A DNA stretch of 64,000 nt, taken from Acetobacterium woodii (lineage in GTDB: Bacteria; Bacillota; Clostridia; Eubacteriales; Eubacteriaceae). Positions 1 to 9,034 of the stretch are shown in pieces. The stretch covers positions 269,109-333,108 of the forward strand of contig JACQZP010000021.1 of assembly GCA_016213825.1 (NCBI GenBank). Direction: 5' to 3'. A program made the position numbers and the translations under genes. Below the pieces are notes generated by a model. It saw only the letters and a program-made list of their open reading frames with translations. It had not been told where the DNA came from and did not search any database. Positions within the stretch are counted from its first letter, which is position 1; each line of letters begins with the position of its first letter.

Positions 1-2244
1 GGCGGCAGCACTTTCCTCGGCTGTTGCCGAGTTTTGCTGAACAACCTGGGCAACCTGTTCTACGCCCAGATTGATCTGGGCAATTCCAGTAGCCTGTTCA
101 TTCGATGCAGTGGCGATATTACCAATTAGATCGTTAACCTTGGCAATTCCGTCAACAATTTCATCCAGTGCACCGGCTGTTTCATCGGCGATCTTGGTCC
201 CTTCCTGCACCTTACTGATGGATCCTTCGATTAAACCCGTTGTCTCCTTGGCAGCATCGGCGCTACGGGCGGCCAATGTTCTGACTTCTTCAGCAACAAC
301 AGCAAAACCTTTACCATGCTGTCCAGCCCGGGCTGCTTCTACCGCAGCGTTTAGTGCCAGAATATTGGTTTGGAAAGCAATATCATCAATCACTTTGATA
401 ATTTTAGAAATATCTTCGGAGGACTTATTGATATCCACCATGGAACGCTGCATTTCGGTCATTTGAGCATTTCCTCGTTCTGCATTTCCCATTACGAGTG
501 ATGCCAGTTCCCGAGCTTTATTGGCGTCGATGGCATTGTTTTTAGTCTGGTCAGCTATTTCTGTGATTGACGCCGTCAGTTCCTGAATCGAGCTGGCCTG
601 TTCAGTCGAACCCTGAGCCAAAGCCTGGCTGCTTTGCGATACCTGATTGGCACCGACATTTACTTGTTCAGAAGCATTATTGATATCTCCCAGCAATGAG
701 TTCAATGTGCCGATAATGGTATTAAGCGCATTGGAAATGGCATTAAAATCACCGCCAAATTCACTGATGTTTTCAAGATTAAGATTACCGTTTCCAATTT
801 CTCCTGTCACTGTTGATATTTGGGTCACAATACTCTCAAGATTACTGCCCATGTTATTGACCGACTGTTTCAAATTATCGAACTTTCCTTGGTAGTAACC
901 AGTAACCGTTGCATTTAAATGACCGTTTGCGATCTCATTCATAACTTCCGAAACTTCTTCGATGGGTCTGATCATGACGCCAAGAATGCCGTTCATGCCG
1001 CTGATCAGTTCCTGCCATGATCCATTAAATTTAGCTTCATCTGCCCGGACATCCAAATCGCCCTGCATTGCCGCGGTGGTAAGGATGATTGCATCGCCGA
1101 TCAGGCTGTCAATGGAATCTTTAACTTCTCTGAGATTCGTTTCAATGGCACTGAACTGCTCATAAACTTCCCCAGTATAATCACCCGGTTCCTGAATATT
1201 CATATCAAAATTCAGGTTACCTGCTGCCAAACACGCCAGATTTTCTGCAAGTCGATTAATTTCTTTTTCGGAATATTTACTAACACTCATCGTTGCCGAG
1301 GTATTAAATGAAGTTTCAACATAACCGACTGTTTCGCCTTTTTTATTAATCATTGGCGTTGTATCCATGCGGTAGTATCCCCCACGGTATTCAAAGGGAT
1401 ACTCAATTCGGCCAGTTTCTCTAAAAGCTCTAACGCCACAGTTTTCGTCTTTACACATATCCAGATTTGAATTGCAGCAATCCTGCCCATAAATAGCTTC
1501 CCGGTCACCCTCTCGGCCTGTTGCCACTCTTAGATCTTGGAGGGTTTTATTAATAAAGGTCCACTTTAGATCCGTATCGACTACAGTAATTCGATACGGC
1601 ATAGCATCAAGAATCGTCCGAAAGAAATCTCTTTTTTCTGCTACTGTTTTTATACTAAGCGTGACACTTTCAACCGCCTTTTTAAAATCTCCGGTTAAAT
1701 CATTTTTCAGATTAACATCAATATCATTTTCCTGATCAATCTGATCAGGTAGCATTACCAGATAATCAAGCACTTTTCCGACTGACTGCTGAATTGCCAT
1801 TAAGCTATTCCCGATTCGATCATTGTCTGAAGATAGCACAACTTCTGCTGATAAATCACCGTCAGCCAACTTTTGGGCGGCAATTGCCTGGTCATTAATC
1901 CGTTCCGTAATACCAGCCAAGGCAATATTCACTTCACCCAATTGATCTTGAGCTTGATCATGTTTAAACAATCCCGCTACATCACCATCAGCAAATTGGT
2001 TAACCTCTTCTGCAAGTCTTGTTATTCTGTCGGATGTTGCTTTCATCCCAAAATAAATTATTCCAATCGTGATAATTAATCCAATTGCATAAATCAGTAA
2101 TAAGCTGTTCTGGATATTCGAAAATTGGTCAAAATTCTGATTTACTACAACCATCGTAATGCCAGCGGTTACCAAAAAAACGAGAATGACAGGTAAACCA
2201 ATTGTCATTAGAATCTTTGATAATAAACTTTTTTCATGCTTCAT
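1..2244 (-). CDS. Methyl-accepting chemotaxis protein, cytosolic PAS type (C-terminus outside window)
   Basis: Chemoreceptor that would signal to CheA/CheW. It starts at 2244 behind an AGGAGG site and runs off the left edge in frame; by alignment with its neighbour only about 25-30 C-terminal residues are missing. Two membrane segments (about residues 10-34 and 46-66) are separated by a very short outer loop, so there is no sizeable extracellular ligand domain. HAMP-like segments, a PAS-like domain (about 215-320) and the methyl-accepting/signalling domain follow; the hairpin tip includes [20 protein letters not shown]. The PAS region carries a cysteine cluster ([16 protein letters not shown], about residues 255-270). 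It is a close paralog of the receptor at 2627-4963, strongest in the last 250 residues. Cytosolic sensing is inferred from topology; the ligand is unknown. Confidence 0.93.
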   Translation of the reverse strand, partial: MKHEKSLLSKILMTIGLPVILVFLVTAGITMVVVNQNFDQFSNIQNSLLLIYAIGLIITIGIIYFGMKATSDRITRLAEEVNQFADGDVAGLFKHDQAQDQLGEVNIALAGITERINDQAIAAQKLADGDLSAEVVLSSDNDRIGNSLMAIQQSVGKVLDYLVMLPDQIDQENDIDVNLKNDLTGDFKKAVESVTLSIKTVAEKRDFFRTILDAMPYRITVVDTDLKWTFINKTLQDLRVATGREGDREAIYGQDCCNSNLDMCKDENCGVRAFRETGRIEYPFEYRGGYYRMDTTPMINKKGETVGYVETSFNTSATMSVSKYSEKEINRLAENLACLAAGNLNFDMNIQEPGDYTGEVYEQFSAIETNLREVKDSIDSLIGDAIILTTAAMQGDLDVRADEAKFNGSWQELISGMNGILGVMIRPIEEVSEVMNEIANGHLNATVTGYYQGKFDNLKQSVNNMGSNLESIVTQISTVTGEIGNGNLNLENISEFGGDFNAISNALNTIIGTLNSLLGDINNASEQVNVGANQVSQSSQALAQGSTEQASSIQELTASITEIADQTKNNAIDANKARELASLVMGNAERGNAQMTEMQRSMVDINKSSEDISKIIKVIDDIAFQTNILALNAAVEAARAGQHGKGFAVVAEEVRTLAARSADAAKETTGLIEGSISKVQEGTKIADETAGALDEIVDGIAKVNDLIGNIATASNEQATGIAQINLGVEQVAQVVQQNSATAEESAAA

Positions 2245-2526
2245 TTTTTTCCTCCTAAATATTTGAGATTGTTTAATAAATTTAAAAACATTCGAATTGA
2301 TTTTAACCCACTCATCAAATCATCTTCGATCCATAAGCATGAAACATTTTGTAAATAACTGCACATAAGCAATATTTTCTCATCCTTCACAACTCTGATA
2401 TTCTGCCTAAATCAATAGTTTATTTAATTATTATATATGAAATATTTAGTAAATTCAAGAGTTCATTTAGTTTTAATCAATTAAACATAATTTAGATTGA
2501 ATATTATATCATATTAAATCTGACTA

Positions 2527-2575
2527 TAAAAAAACTGTCGACGAGCTCATTCAAAATAATGATCTCGCCGACAGT
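2527..2575 (-). terminator. Rho-independent terminator after the second MCP gene
   Basis: Long interrupted stem (ACTGTCG/CGACAGT, then CGAG/CTCG and CATT/AATG) starting about 50 bases past the stop at 2627. On the minus strand it is followed by a run of seven T. It separates the two MCP genes into different transcripts. The rest of the gap, 2245-2526, is AT-rich and should hold the promoter of the first MCP, but I see no convincing boxes. Confidence 0.85.
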
Positions 2576-2626
2576 CTAAATATCAATTTTTAATTTAAAT
2601 CTGTAGAACTACTTTACTAACAAATA

Positions 2627-4963
2627 TTAACCATTTTTAAGTTGAAATTGGTCAATCATCTGTTTTAACATAACAGATTGGCCTGATAATTCTTCACTTG
2701 CTGCTGCGCTTTGTTCGGCTGTTGCAGAGTTTTGCTGAACTACTTGAGCAACCTGTTCAACACCCATATTAATTTGAGCTATTCCGGTTGCCTGTTCATT
2801 TGAAGCGGTTGCAATATTTGTGATTAAATCATTGACCTTGGCGATGCCACCGACGATTTCATCCAAAGCTCCCGCTGTTTCATCAGCGATCTTAGTACCT
2901 TCTTGAACCTTGCTGATGGATCCTTCGATAAGACCTGTTGTCTCTTTGGCAGCATCAGCACTTCTTGCTGCTAAGGTTCTGACTTCCTCAGCTACGACAG
3001 CAAACCCTTTACCGTGTTGTCCGGCCCGAGCTGCTTCTACCGCGGCGTTAAGCGCTAAAATATTGGTCTGGAAAGCAATATCATCAATCACTTTGATGAT
3101 CTTAGAGATATCTTCAGATGATTTATTGATTTCTACCATCGAACGCTGCATTTCGGTCATTTGAGCATTACCTTTTTCAGCATTACCCATTACATCAGTC
3201 GCCAGTTCTCGCGCTTTGTTTGCATTAACCGCATTATTTTTGGTTTGGTCTGCTATTTCGGTAATTGATGCAGTTAGTTCCTGAATCGAACTTGCCTGTT
3301 CGGTTGAACCCTGGGCCAGCCCCTGACTGCTGTCTGATACCTGATTGGCACCAGCATTAACCTGTTCGGCGGCATTATTGATATCTCCCAATAATGAGTT
3401 TAGCGTTGAAATAATCGTATTGAGTGAATTTGAGATCGCATTAAAATCGCCTCGATAAGCTCGAATTTCTTCGATATTGAGATTGCCATTACCGATTTCC
3501 GTTGTCACCGCAGAAATTTCTGTCACGACTGCGCTGAATCGACTTCCCATCGTGTTAACAGAATCCTTTAATTCTTCAAAACGACCTTTGTATGAACCAG
3601 CGACTCGTGAAGACAAATTACCTTGAGTCATTTCATTCATAACAGTAACTGCTTCATCAAGTGGTTTGGCAATTTCTCCAAGTATCCCATTCATTCCGCT
3701 GATCACTTCCTGCCATGATCCACTAAATTTGGATTCATCTGCACGGGTTTCCAGTTGACCTGCAATCGCGGCATCTGTCAACATACTTGCATCATCAACA
3801 AGATTTCCGATCGTCTCTTTTACCTCGACTAAATTATCGCCAATCGCTTTAAATTGTTGATAAACTTCGTTTGTATACTGATTCGGTTCATCGACATGTA
3901 AATCAAGCTCAAGATTACCTGCCGAAAGTTGATGCAGGTTAACAGCCAGTCGCGCTACCGCTTCACTTCGATAGTTATTCACACTCATGATCGGGGTGGT
4001 ATCGTGCGATATTTCGACATGACCAATATGTTCACCTTTTTTATCGATCAGCTTCATCGTGTCCATTCGGTAATAGCGATCCATAAATTCGAAACGATAT
4101 TCTGCATACCCAAACTCATTCACCCGATCTCCACCGGCTTCTAACATTCGGACGCCGCAGTTCTCAGTATTGCACATTTCCAGGTTACATGAATTACACG
4201 CGTGGCCACGAATATCTTCCCGTTTTTCGGCTGTACCGGTTAATTTCATCAAATCTTCAAGTACCTTGTTGACAAAGACCATCTTCATATCATTATCCGA
4301 GGTGGTGATACGATAAGGTATTGCATCTAATATTGCTAAATAATAATCTCTGTCAGTGACAACCGTCTCAAAAGCCTGGTTGACCTGTTCAGCCGCCTTT
4401 TTAAAGTCTCCAGTCAGTTCATTCACCAGATTTTTAACGACATAATCCTCTTTTTCTACCAGATCAGAAGTTTTAGCCATATAGTCAAGTATTTTCCCAA
4501 CTGATTTCTGAATCGCCAGCAAATTGTTTCCAATCAGATCATTTTCTGATGATGGTAAGATTTCTACCGATAGGTCGCCATCAGCCATTTTTTTTGCAGC
4601 ATCCGCATGGGCTCTAATGGTTTCCCCAATGCTTGCTAATGCATATTCAACTGCTCCTAGTTGATCTTCCGGCTTGGCTGCTTTGAATCCAGTCTCAACA
4701 TCGCCATCGGCCAATCGATTTGCCGCTTTTGCTAAATCGGTTATTTTATTCGATGTGTCCCTCATTGCTAAAACGATCGCGCCAACCATAATAGCTAAAC
4801 CGATTACATAAATCATTATCATGCTGCTTTGAATATCCGCAAACCCGTCAAAATTCTGACTGACAACAACCATTGAAATACCAACTGTTACGAAAAAAAT
4901 CAAGATAACTGGTACGATTACCGTAATCAGGATTTTTGATAACAAACTTTTTTCACTCTTCAT
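2627..4963 (-). CDS. Methyl-accepting chemotaxis protein, cytosolic PAS type with Cys cluster
   Basis: Chemoreceptor of 778 residues. I choose the ATG at 4963 because an AGGAGG lies just upstream and the product then begins [10 protein letters not shown], matching the paralog's [10 protein letters not shown]; an in-frame start at 5035 has no such support. Layout: two membrane segments (about 10-34 and 45-65), two or more HAMP-like repeats, a PAS-like domain (about 210-320), further HAMP-like repeats and a C-terminal signalling domain with the canonical hairpin. The PAS domain has four cysteines in [17 protein letters not shown] (CX2CX4CX4C), which could bind a metal or iron-sulfur cluster. 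A sigma-28-like promoter lies upstream, fitting a motility/chemotaxis regulon. A redox or gas signal is possible but not shown. Confidence 0.95.
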   Translation of the reverse strand: MKSEKSLLSKILITVIVPVILIFFVTVGISMVVVSQNFDGFADIQSSMIMIYVIGLAIMVGAIVLAMRDTSNKITDLAKAANRLADGDVETGFKAAKPEDQLGAVEYALASIGETIRAHADAAKKMADGDLSVEILPSSENDLIGNNLLAIQKSVGKILDYMAKTSDLVEKEDYVVKNLVNELTGDFKKAAEQVNQAFETVVTDRDYYLAILDAIPYRITTSDNDMKMVFVNKVLEDLMKLTGTAEKREDIRGHACNSCNLEMCNTENCGVRMLEAGGDRVNEFGYAEYRFEFMDRYYRMDTMKLIDKKGEHIGHVEISHDTTPIMSVNNYRSEAVARLAVNLHQLSAGNLELDLHVDEPNQYTNEVYQQFKAIGDNLVEVKETIGNLVDDASMLTDAAIAGQLETRADESKFSGSWQEVISGMNGILGEIAKPLDEAVTVMNEMTQGNLSSRVAGSYKGRFEELKDSVNTMGSRFSAVVTEISAVTTEIGNGNLNIEEIRAYRGDFNAISNSLNTIISTLNSLLGDINNAAEQVNAGANQVSDSSQGLAQGSTEQASSIQELTASITEIADQTKNNAVNANKARELATDVMGNAEKGNAQMTEMQRSMVEINKSSEDISKIIKVIDDIAFQTNILALNAAVEAARAGQHGKGFAVVAEEVRTLAARSADAAKETTGLIEGSISKVQEGTKIADETAGALDEIVGGIAKVNDLITNIATASNEQATGIAQINMGVEQVAQVVQQNSATAEQSAAASEELSGQSVMLKQMIDQFQLKNG

Positions 4964-5089
4964 TCTATCCTCCTCGAAAATTATATTATAGAATTCATAA
5001 AATACATCAGCTATTAACTGTCGCTTCTTTCGCAATCACTTCCCCTACATATTAATTATATTTTCATTTTCAGTGCTTTGCTCTCATCT

Positions 5090-5116
5090 ATATCGACATT
5101 TACCGGCTATAGTTTA
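5090..5116 (-). promoter_or_regulatory. Candidate sigma-28 (SigD-type) promoter for the MCP gene
   Basis: On the minus strand TAAA is followed by exactly 15 bases and then GTCGATAT, close to the flagellar/chemotaxis sigma consensus TAAA-N15-GCCGATAA. It lies about 125 bases upstream of the chosen MCP start. The match is by eye. Confidence 0.5.
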
Positions 5117-5249
5117 GTCATATTTAAATTATAACCGAAGTTTTTCGTAAATTCAATTAAATTCCACTATATAAGCAAGTTAACTAGAACATTTTTCAGA
5201 ATTTTGTTAAAAAATTTTTGCCATCTCATTTTGTTCGAACGACTAATAA

Positions 5250-5654
5250 TCAATGTGAACTACTATAAACCAACTCATTTTTTTCAAAGTCAAAGATATT
5301 GTTGATATGCCCGAGAATAATGAGTGCTTTTTTTAAGCTATCAAAATATGATTCATCATATTTGGCGCTGCCAATGTCATAGCCTTTAAGTGTTGGTAAT
5401 AATTCTTCAGCACGTTCCGGTGCATTGTCCACCGTGGTGCACAACTTGTATAGTTTTTTAAACTGATATTCCTCCACGATATAAAAGCGGCCATCATCCA
5501 CCCCGTTTTGGATATTCTCTAAAAACCATCGGTGAACCTGATTTGTTTTTTTCAGACGCCCCATTACTTCTGAAGCTACTGCCCAGGGTTTTAAACGTAG
5601 TTGTTTGAGATCCACACCCTTTTCACATTTATAAAAAACACTTTCTAATCCCAT
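5250..5654 (-). CDS. Small uncharacterised protein of a phage-associated family
   Basis: 134 residues starting with ATG behind GGAGG. I cannot assign a function. The layout recalls small proteins common in phages and clostridial genomes: an N-terminal MGLES start, a central WFLENIQNGVDDGRFYIV block, then LLPTLKGYDIGSAKYDESYF followed by a helix. From memory, related proteins share a WFVEN..QNGVDD block and a GS.EYDE.YF block. No signal peptide or membrane segment is visible. It stands alone between the MCP and the LiaF-like operon, and no other phage gene is nearby, so it may be a domesticated accessory gene. The family link is recalled, not searched. Confidence 0.7.
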   Translation of the reverse strand: MGLESVFYKCEKGVDLKQLRLKPWAVASEVMGRLKKTNQVHRWFLENIQNGVDDGRFYIVEEYQFKKLYKLCTTVDNAPERAEELLPTLKGYDIGSAKYDESYFDSLKKALIILGHINNIFDFEKNELVYSSSH

Positions 5655-5863
5655 GTAAATCCTCCATTTATGAATTGAGTGTTCCTCTCCAGAAAGGATA
5701 CTCTAAATTTACCAAATCTATTTTGCTTAAAAGAGATCATTCTTAATCATTTCTGCTTTTGAGGTCATCCTTCCTATCATTTTACCTACCTTATTGGATT
5801 TAGTCAATTATTATGAAGGATTTACAGTATTAATTTTCATTTAACAAATTATCTCTGGAAGAA

Positions 5864-5892
5864 TTTAATTTTTTCCGCAAGCGTGGTATAAT
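5864..5892 (+). promoter_or_regulatory. Probable sigma-A promoter with extended -10 for the LiaF-like operon
   Basis: TGGTATAAT (extended -10, TATAAT at 5887-5892) with a weak AT-rich -35 17 bases upstream. It lies about 40 bases before the ATG at 5932, which has an AGGAG site. Confidence 0.55.
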
Positions 5893-5931
5893 TAAAAAAA
5901 CTAAGAAATTGATCAGAAAAAGGAGAAAAAA

Positions 5932-6609
5932 ATGAGAAGTCGAGTTGGTAACCTGTTATGGGGTCTTTTATTAGTAGCCATTGGTCTTGGATTTGCTGGG
6001 AATGTCTTCGGTCTGTGGAATTTTGAACTGTTTTTTGCCGGTTGGTGGACCTTATTTATCATTGTGCCTTGCGCCATCAGTATGGTTCAGAATGGCGTGC
6101 AGCTTTGGAATACCATCGGCTTGGGTATTGGGGTTTTGTTATTCGTTTCAGCTCAAGGCATTTTTAACGGTCAGCTTCTGGGTGACCTGATTTTCCCCAT
6201 CATCATTATTGCAATTGGTTTAAGTATTATGTTTAAGGATCGTCTCAGTAAAAATGCCAAACTGATTCAAGGGATCAGCAAAGATGGGCTCCCTGAGTAT
6301 TCGGCAGTGTTTGGTGGACAGGATTTGAGCTTCCCAGGCGAAGCGTTCAAAGGCGCAAACTTAACCGCTGTTTTTGGCAGTGTCTCATTGGATTTAAGAC
6401 AGGCGATCATCGATGAAGATGTCTATGTTTCAGCTACCGCTGTTTTTGGCGGCATTGACATGATGGTTCCCAGTAATGTCCGGGTAGAAATGACCACAAC
6501 GCCGATCTTTGGAGGTGCATCGAACAAGGCCAATAAACCACTTGGAGAAAATCCACCGACGATTTACATCAACAGCACTAATATTTTTGGAGGCACTGAA
6601 GTTAAATGA
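5932..6609 (+). CDS. LiaF-like membrane protein (LiaI/LiaF transmembrane domain plus LiaF C-terminal domain)
   Basis: 225 residues. The first ~110 residues contain about four hydrophobic segments, including GLLLVAIGLGFAGNVFGLWN, typical of the LiaI-LiaF-like TM region. The C-terminal ~100 residues repeat a short beta-rich motif (YSAVFGGQDLS, LTAVFGSVSLDL, ATAVFGGIDMMVPS, TTPIFGGASN, STNIFGG), as in the LiaF 'cell-wall-active antibiotic response' domain. In Bacillus, LiaF modulates the LiaRS envelope-stress system; no histidine kinase or regulator gene is adjacent here, so any such role is inferred. It overlaps the next gene by 4 bases (ATGA), implying translational coupling. Confidence 0.85.
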   Translation: MRSRVGNLLWGLLLVAIGLGFAGNVFGLWNFELFFAGWWTLFIIVPCAISMVQNGVQLWNTIGLGIGVLLFVSAQGIFNGQLLGDLIFPIIIIAIGLSIMFKDRLSKNAKLIQGISKDGLPEYSAVFGGQDLSFPGEAFKGANLTAVFGSVSLDLRQAIIDEDVYVSATAVFGGIDMMVPSNVRVEMTTTPIFGGASNKANKPLGENPPTIYINSTNIFGGTEVK

Positions 6610-7451
6610 ATACAAATCAGAGTTGGATTAAATACATTGCTATCGCCTTTGGTCTGGTATTGGCTTTAGGTATTATTTCAACGATTGTTAATGGCGGCCT
6701 GGCAATTATGAAAGGTTTCGGTCTCATTGAAAATGAAGTTCGGATTGTTAATCAAAGCAAAGATACCTTTAGTCAAAAGTATTCAGGCGATTTGGAGTCT
6801 GTTTATATTAATTTTAATGTCGGGAGTGTGACCCTTCAATCCGGGGATGTCTTTCAAGTTGAAGGTTCGAACATATCTTCAAATCTTACCGCTAAACTTG
6901 AAAATGGTAAACTTATCATCGAAGATAAACAAAACAACAACTTTCTATCAAATTTCTTTGGTCCGGATAAGGTGCCAACATTGCTCGTTACCATTCCTAA
7001 AAATACCCAACTCAAAAAACTAGACTTGGAACTTGGAGCTGGTCATGGTGAACTATCGCAAATCAGCACCGATGAGCTCATCATCAAACAAGGAGCCGGT
7101 GAAATATCAGCCAATCAGCTCCAGGCGAATTCCGGTCAACTCAAAGGTGGAGCCGGTGCCGTTGATTTTTCGGATGTTTCATTAAATGATTTTGAGATCA
7201 AGGGTGGGGTTGGCCTCATCAACATCCAGGGCATCATGACCGGCGACCTGGAAATAAAGTGCGGTGTTGGTCAAACCAGTCTGGATATTAATGGAAACAT
7301 TGATGATTATTTCATCACCGCTGATCAGGGTGTCGGTTCGATTACCATCAATGGTCAGGGGATACCAGAAAATGGTACTGGTTCTAAGTCAGCACCCAAC
7401 CGGATCGATATCGATGGTGGTGTCGGACCTGTTAATATGACATTTAAATAA
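6606..7451 (+). CDS. DUF4097-family (LiaG-like, beta-helical) membrane-anchored protein
   Basis: 281 residues: one N-terminal membrane segment (about 10-35), then an exported beta-rich domain with repeats such as DLELGAGHGELSQIS, IKQGAGEISANQL and IKGGVGLINIQG. These match the DUF4097 'toastrack' fold found with LiaF/LiaG and PspC proteins in envelope-stress loci. A role at the outer face of the membrane is likely, the mechanism unknown. The ribosome site (GGAGG) lies inside the end of the preceding gene, and the pair ends at a strong terminator. Confidence 0.8.
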   Translation: MNTNQSWIKYIAIAFGLVLALGIISTIVNGGLAIMKGFGLIENEVRIVNQSKDTFSQKYSGDLESVYINFNVGSVTLQSGDVFQVEGSNISSNLTAKLENGKLIIEDKQNNNFLSNFFGPDKVPTLLVTIPKNTQLKKLDLELGAGHGELSQISTDELIIKQGAGEISANQLQANSGQLKGGAGAVDFSDVSLNDFEIKGGVGLINIQGIMTGDLEIKCGVGQTSLDINGNIDDYFITADQGVGSITINGQGIPENGTGSKSAPNRIDIDGGVGPVNMTFK

Positions 7452-7490
7452 GCAATAAAAAAACACGTTTAACGTGTTTTTTTATTGCTT
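7450..7490. terminator. Bidirectional terminator between convergent genes
   Basis: Near-perfect inverted repeat, AAGCAATAAAAAAACACGTT pairing with AACGTGTTTTTTTATTGCTT. T/A runs within both arms let it serve the LiaF/DUF4097 pair and the convergent flavoprotein gene. Confidence 0.9.
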
Positions 7491-7510
7491 AAAATAGATA
7501 TTTCTGCGAA

Positions 7511-8146
7511 CTATCGCACAAAATGCATATAAACTTTCTTAAATGGATTCGGTTCGGCCACCACTCCCTTACCATTTTCAATAAGACGCATAAGCCAAAC
7601 CATATTCGCGGCAGTGACCTCAATTGTCTGAGCGCCTTCGGTATCCTGAGTAGCTTCACCAGCGGTGCGACCATGGATAACATTCCAATAGTTACCGGTT
7701 GCCATCACCATTTCTGAATAGGTAATGTAATGATTCAGCTGATCAATAGTGGTAACGCCACCTGAACGGCGAACCGCAACTAGCGCTGCAGCGACTTTGT
7801 GCCGAAATAATCCGCCATTGGCTCCGGCCACATAAAATGCCCGATCCAGAAATGATTTCATATTTCCACCGATTCCAGAAAAGTGAACCGGACTTGCAAA
7901 AATAACGCCATCCGCTTCCTTTATCTTTTGAATACCTTCATTGACCACATCTTTGGTAAAGATGCATTGCTCATTTTTAGTTTTGCCGCAGGCGTTGCAA
8001 CCCGTACATCCCTGAACTGCTTTCATCCCTACATTGAAAATTTCAAAATCAATGCTTTCCTGGGCAAAAATCTCTCCAGCAATACTCAGGGCACTATAAG
8101 TATTGCCTTCTCCATGGGGACTGCCATTAATGCCTAATATTTTCAT
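7511..8146 (-). CDS. Iron-sulfur flavoprotein / NADPH-dependent FMN reductase family
   Basis: 211 residues with a flavodoxin-like fold. The N-terminus MKILGINGSPHGEGNT is the FMN phosphate-binding loop, and ASPVHFSGIGGNMKSFLDR is the second flavin-binding stretch. A compact cysteine motif CTGCNACGKTKNEQC (CX2CX2CX7C, residues ~47-61) matches the iron-sulfur flavoprotein (Isf) signature that ligates a 4Fe-4S cluster. Isf-type proteins shuttle electrons in anaerobes, some reducing O2 or peroxide; the partner here is unknown. It has its own GGGAGG site and faces the DUF4097 gene across the shared terminator. Confidence 0.87.
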   Translation of the reverse strand: MKILGINGSPHGEGNTYSALSIAGEIFAQESIDFEIFNVGMKAVQGCTGCNACGKTKNEQCIFTKDVVNEGIQKIKEADGVIFASPVHFSGIGGNMKSFLDRAFYVAGANGGLFRHKVAAALVAVRRSGGVTTIDQLNHYITYSEMVMATGNYWNVIHGRTAGEATQDTEGAQTIEVTAANMVWLMRLIENGKGVVAEPNPFKKVYMHFVR

Positions 8147-8268
8147 CTTAACCTCCCAGAGCGCGATGCTCCATCTGTTCTAGTTTAATGCTTTAAGTAT
8201 ACCACATTTTAAAGCAGTGAAACATAAAATCATCAATTGGACAAAGTAATCGTTATGAATATTCTCGC

Positions 8269-8297
8269 TTTATCCTATTTTAATTCTATGTTATACT
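8269..8297 (+). promoter_or_regulatory. Possible promoter of the YczE-like gene
   Basis: TTTATC, 17-base spacer, TATACT, about 30 bases before the ATG at 8326, which has a strong AAGGAGGG site. The -35 is weak. Confidence 0.4.
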
Positions 8298-8325
8298 GGG
8301 AACATTATTCATTAAGGAGGGCATT

Positions 8326-8979
8326 ATGACTGGATATATTATACGATTTCTCAAACTTAATTTTGGACTCTTTCTTTACGGTCTGGGAATTATTGTCACC
8401 ATGCGGGCAAATGTGGGTTATGCTCCCTGGGAGGTGCTTCATAGCGGAATCAGTCAAACACTTGGGGTTAGCATTGGTCTTGTTAACACCGCTGTTGGAG
8501 CCATCATTGTCATCATCGTTTGCCTATTTGGCGAAAAAATCGGCATCGGCACAATTTTTAATATGTTTATGATTGGTCTATTTATGGATTTAATTCTTTA
8601 TCTGGATTTTATTCCGATCTACCAGAACTTTTGGATTGGGACGCTGGTTCTTATTCTGGGTCTCTTTATTATTTCTTTGGGAACATATTTTTATATTTCT
8701 TCTGCTTTTGGAGCTGGACCACGCGACAGTCTGATGGTGGCCATAACGCGTAAGACTAATTTACCGGTCGGTCTCTGCCGAGGAATTTTGGAAGTCAGTG
8801 TGGTGATTATCGGCTGGTTTCTCGGTGGAATGGTTGGTTTAGGGACGGTTATCTCCGCTTTTGCAATTGGCTTTTGCGTTCAGATCACCTTTCGACTTTT
8901 GAAATTTGATCCGACCCAGGTTAATCATGAAACCTTTGGGGTGATGATTCACAACCTGCGTAATCTTAAAAAGAACTAA
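8326..8979 (+). CDS. YczE/YyaS/YitT-family integral membrane protein
   Basis: 217 residues, with about five hydrophobic helices. Features seen in this family: N-terminal LKLNFGLFLYGLGIIVTMRA, the GYAPWEVLHSGISQTLGVSIG stretch, and a second half with SSAFGAGPRDSLMVAI and a glycine-rich helix (GWFLGGMVGLGTVISAFAIG). The two halves look like an internal duplication (APWEVLHSGIS versus AGPRDSLMVAI). Transport function is not established for the family and I do not assign a substrate. Monocistronic, with its own promoter and terminator. Confidence 0.8.
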   Translation: MTGYIIRFLKLNFGLFLYGLGIIVTMRANVGYAPWEVLHSGISQTLGVSIGLVNTAVGAIIVIIVCLFGEKIGIGTIFNMFMIGLFMDLILYLDFIPIYQNFWIGTLVLILGLFIISLGTYFYISSAFGAGPRDSLMVAITRKTNLPVGLCRGILEVSVVIIGWFLGGMVGLGTVISAFAIGFCVQITFRLLKFDPTQVNHETFGVMIHNLRNLKKN

Positions 8980-8980
8980 C

Positions 8981-9018
8981 AAAAACCAGCCAATCCCAAA
9001 ATGGATTGGCTGGTTTTG
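8981..9018. terminator. Bidirectional terminator
   Basis: AAAACCAGCCAATCC pairs perfectly with GGATTGGCTGGTTTT across a 6-base loop. It sits between the YczE-like gene and the convergent HD-GYP gene and serves both. Confidence 0.92.
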
Positions 9019-9034
9019 CTTTGTAACGGATTTA

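Noticed and set aside
2245-2526. Sigma-28 promoter for the first MCP
   Set aside because: A TAAA box is present but the sequence 15 bases downstream does not resemble GCCGATAA.
5250-5654. Prophage remnant
   Set aside because: The protein resembles a phage-associated family, but no integrase, att-like repeats or structural genes are nearby.
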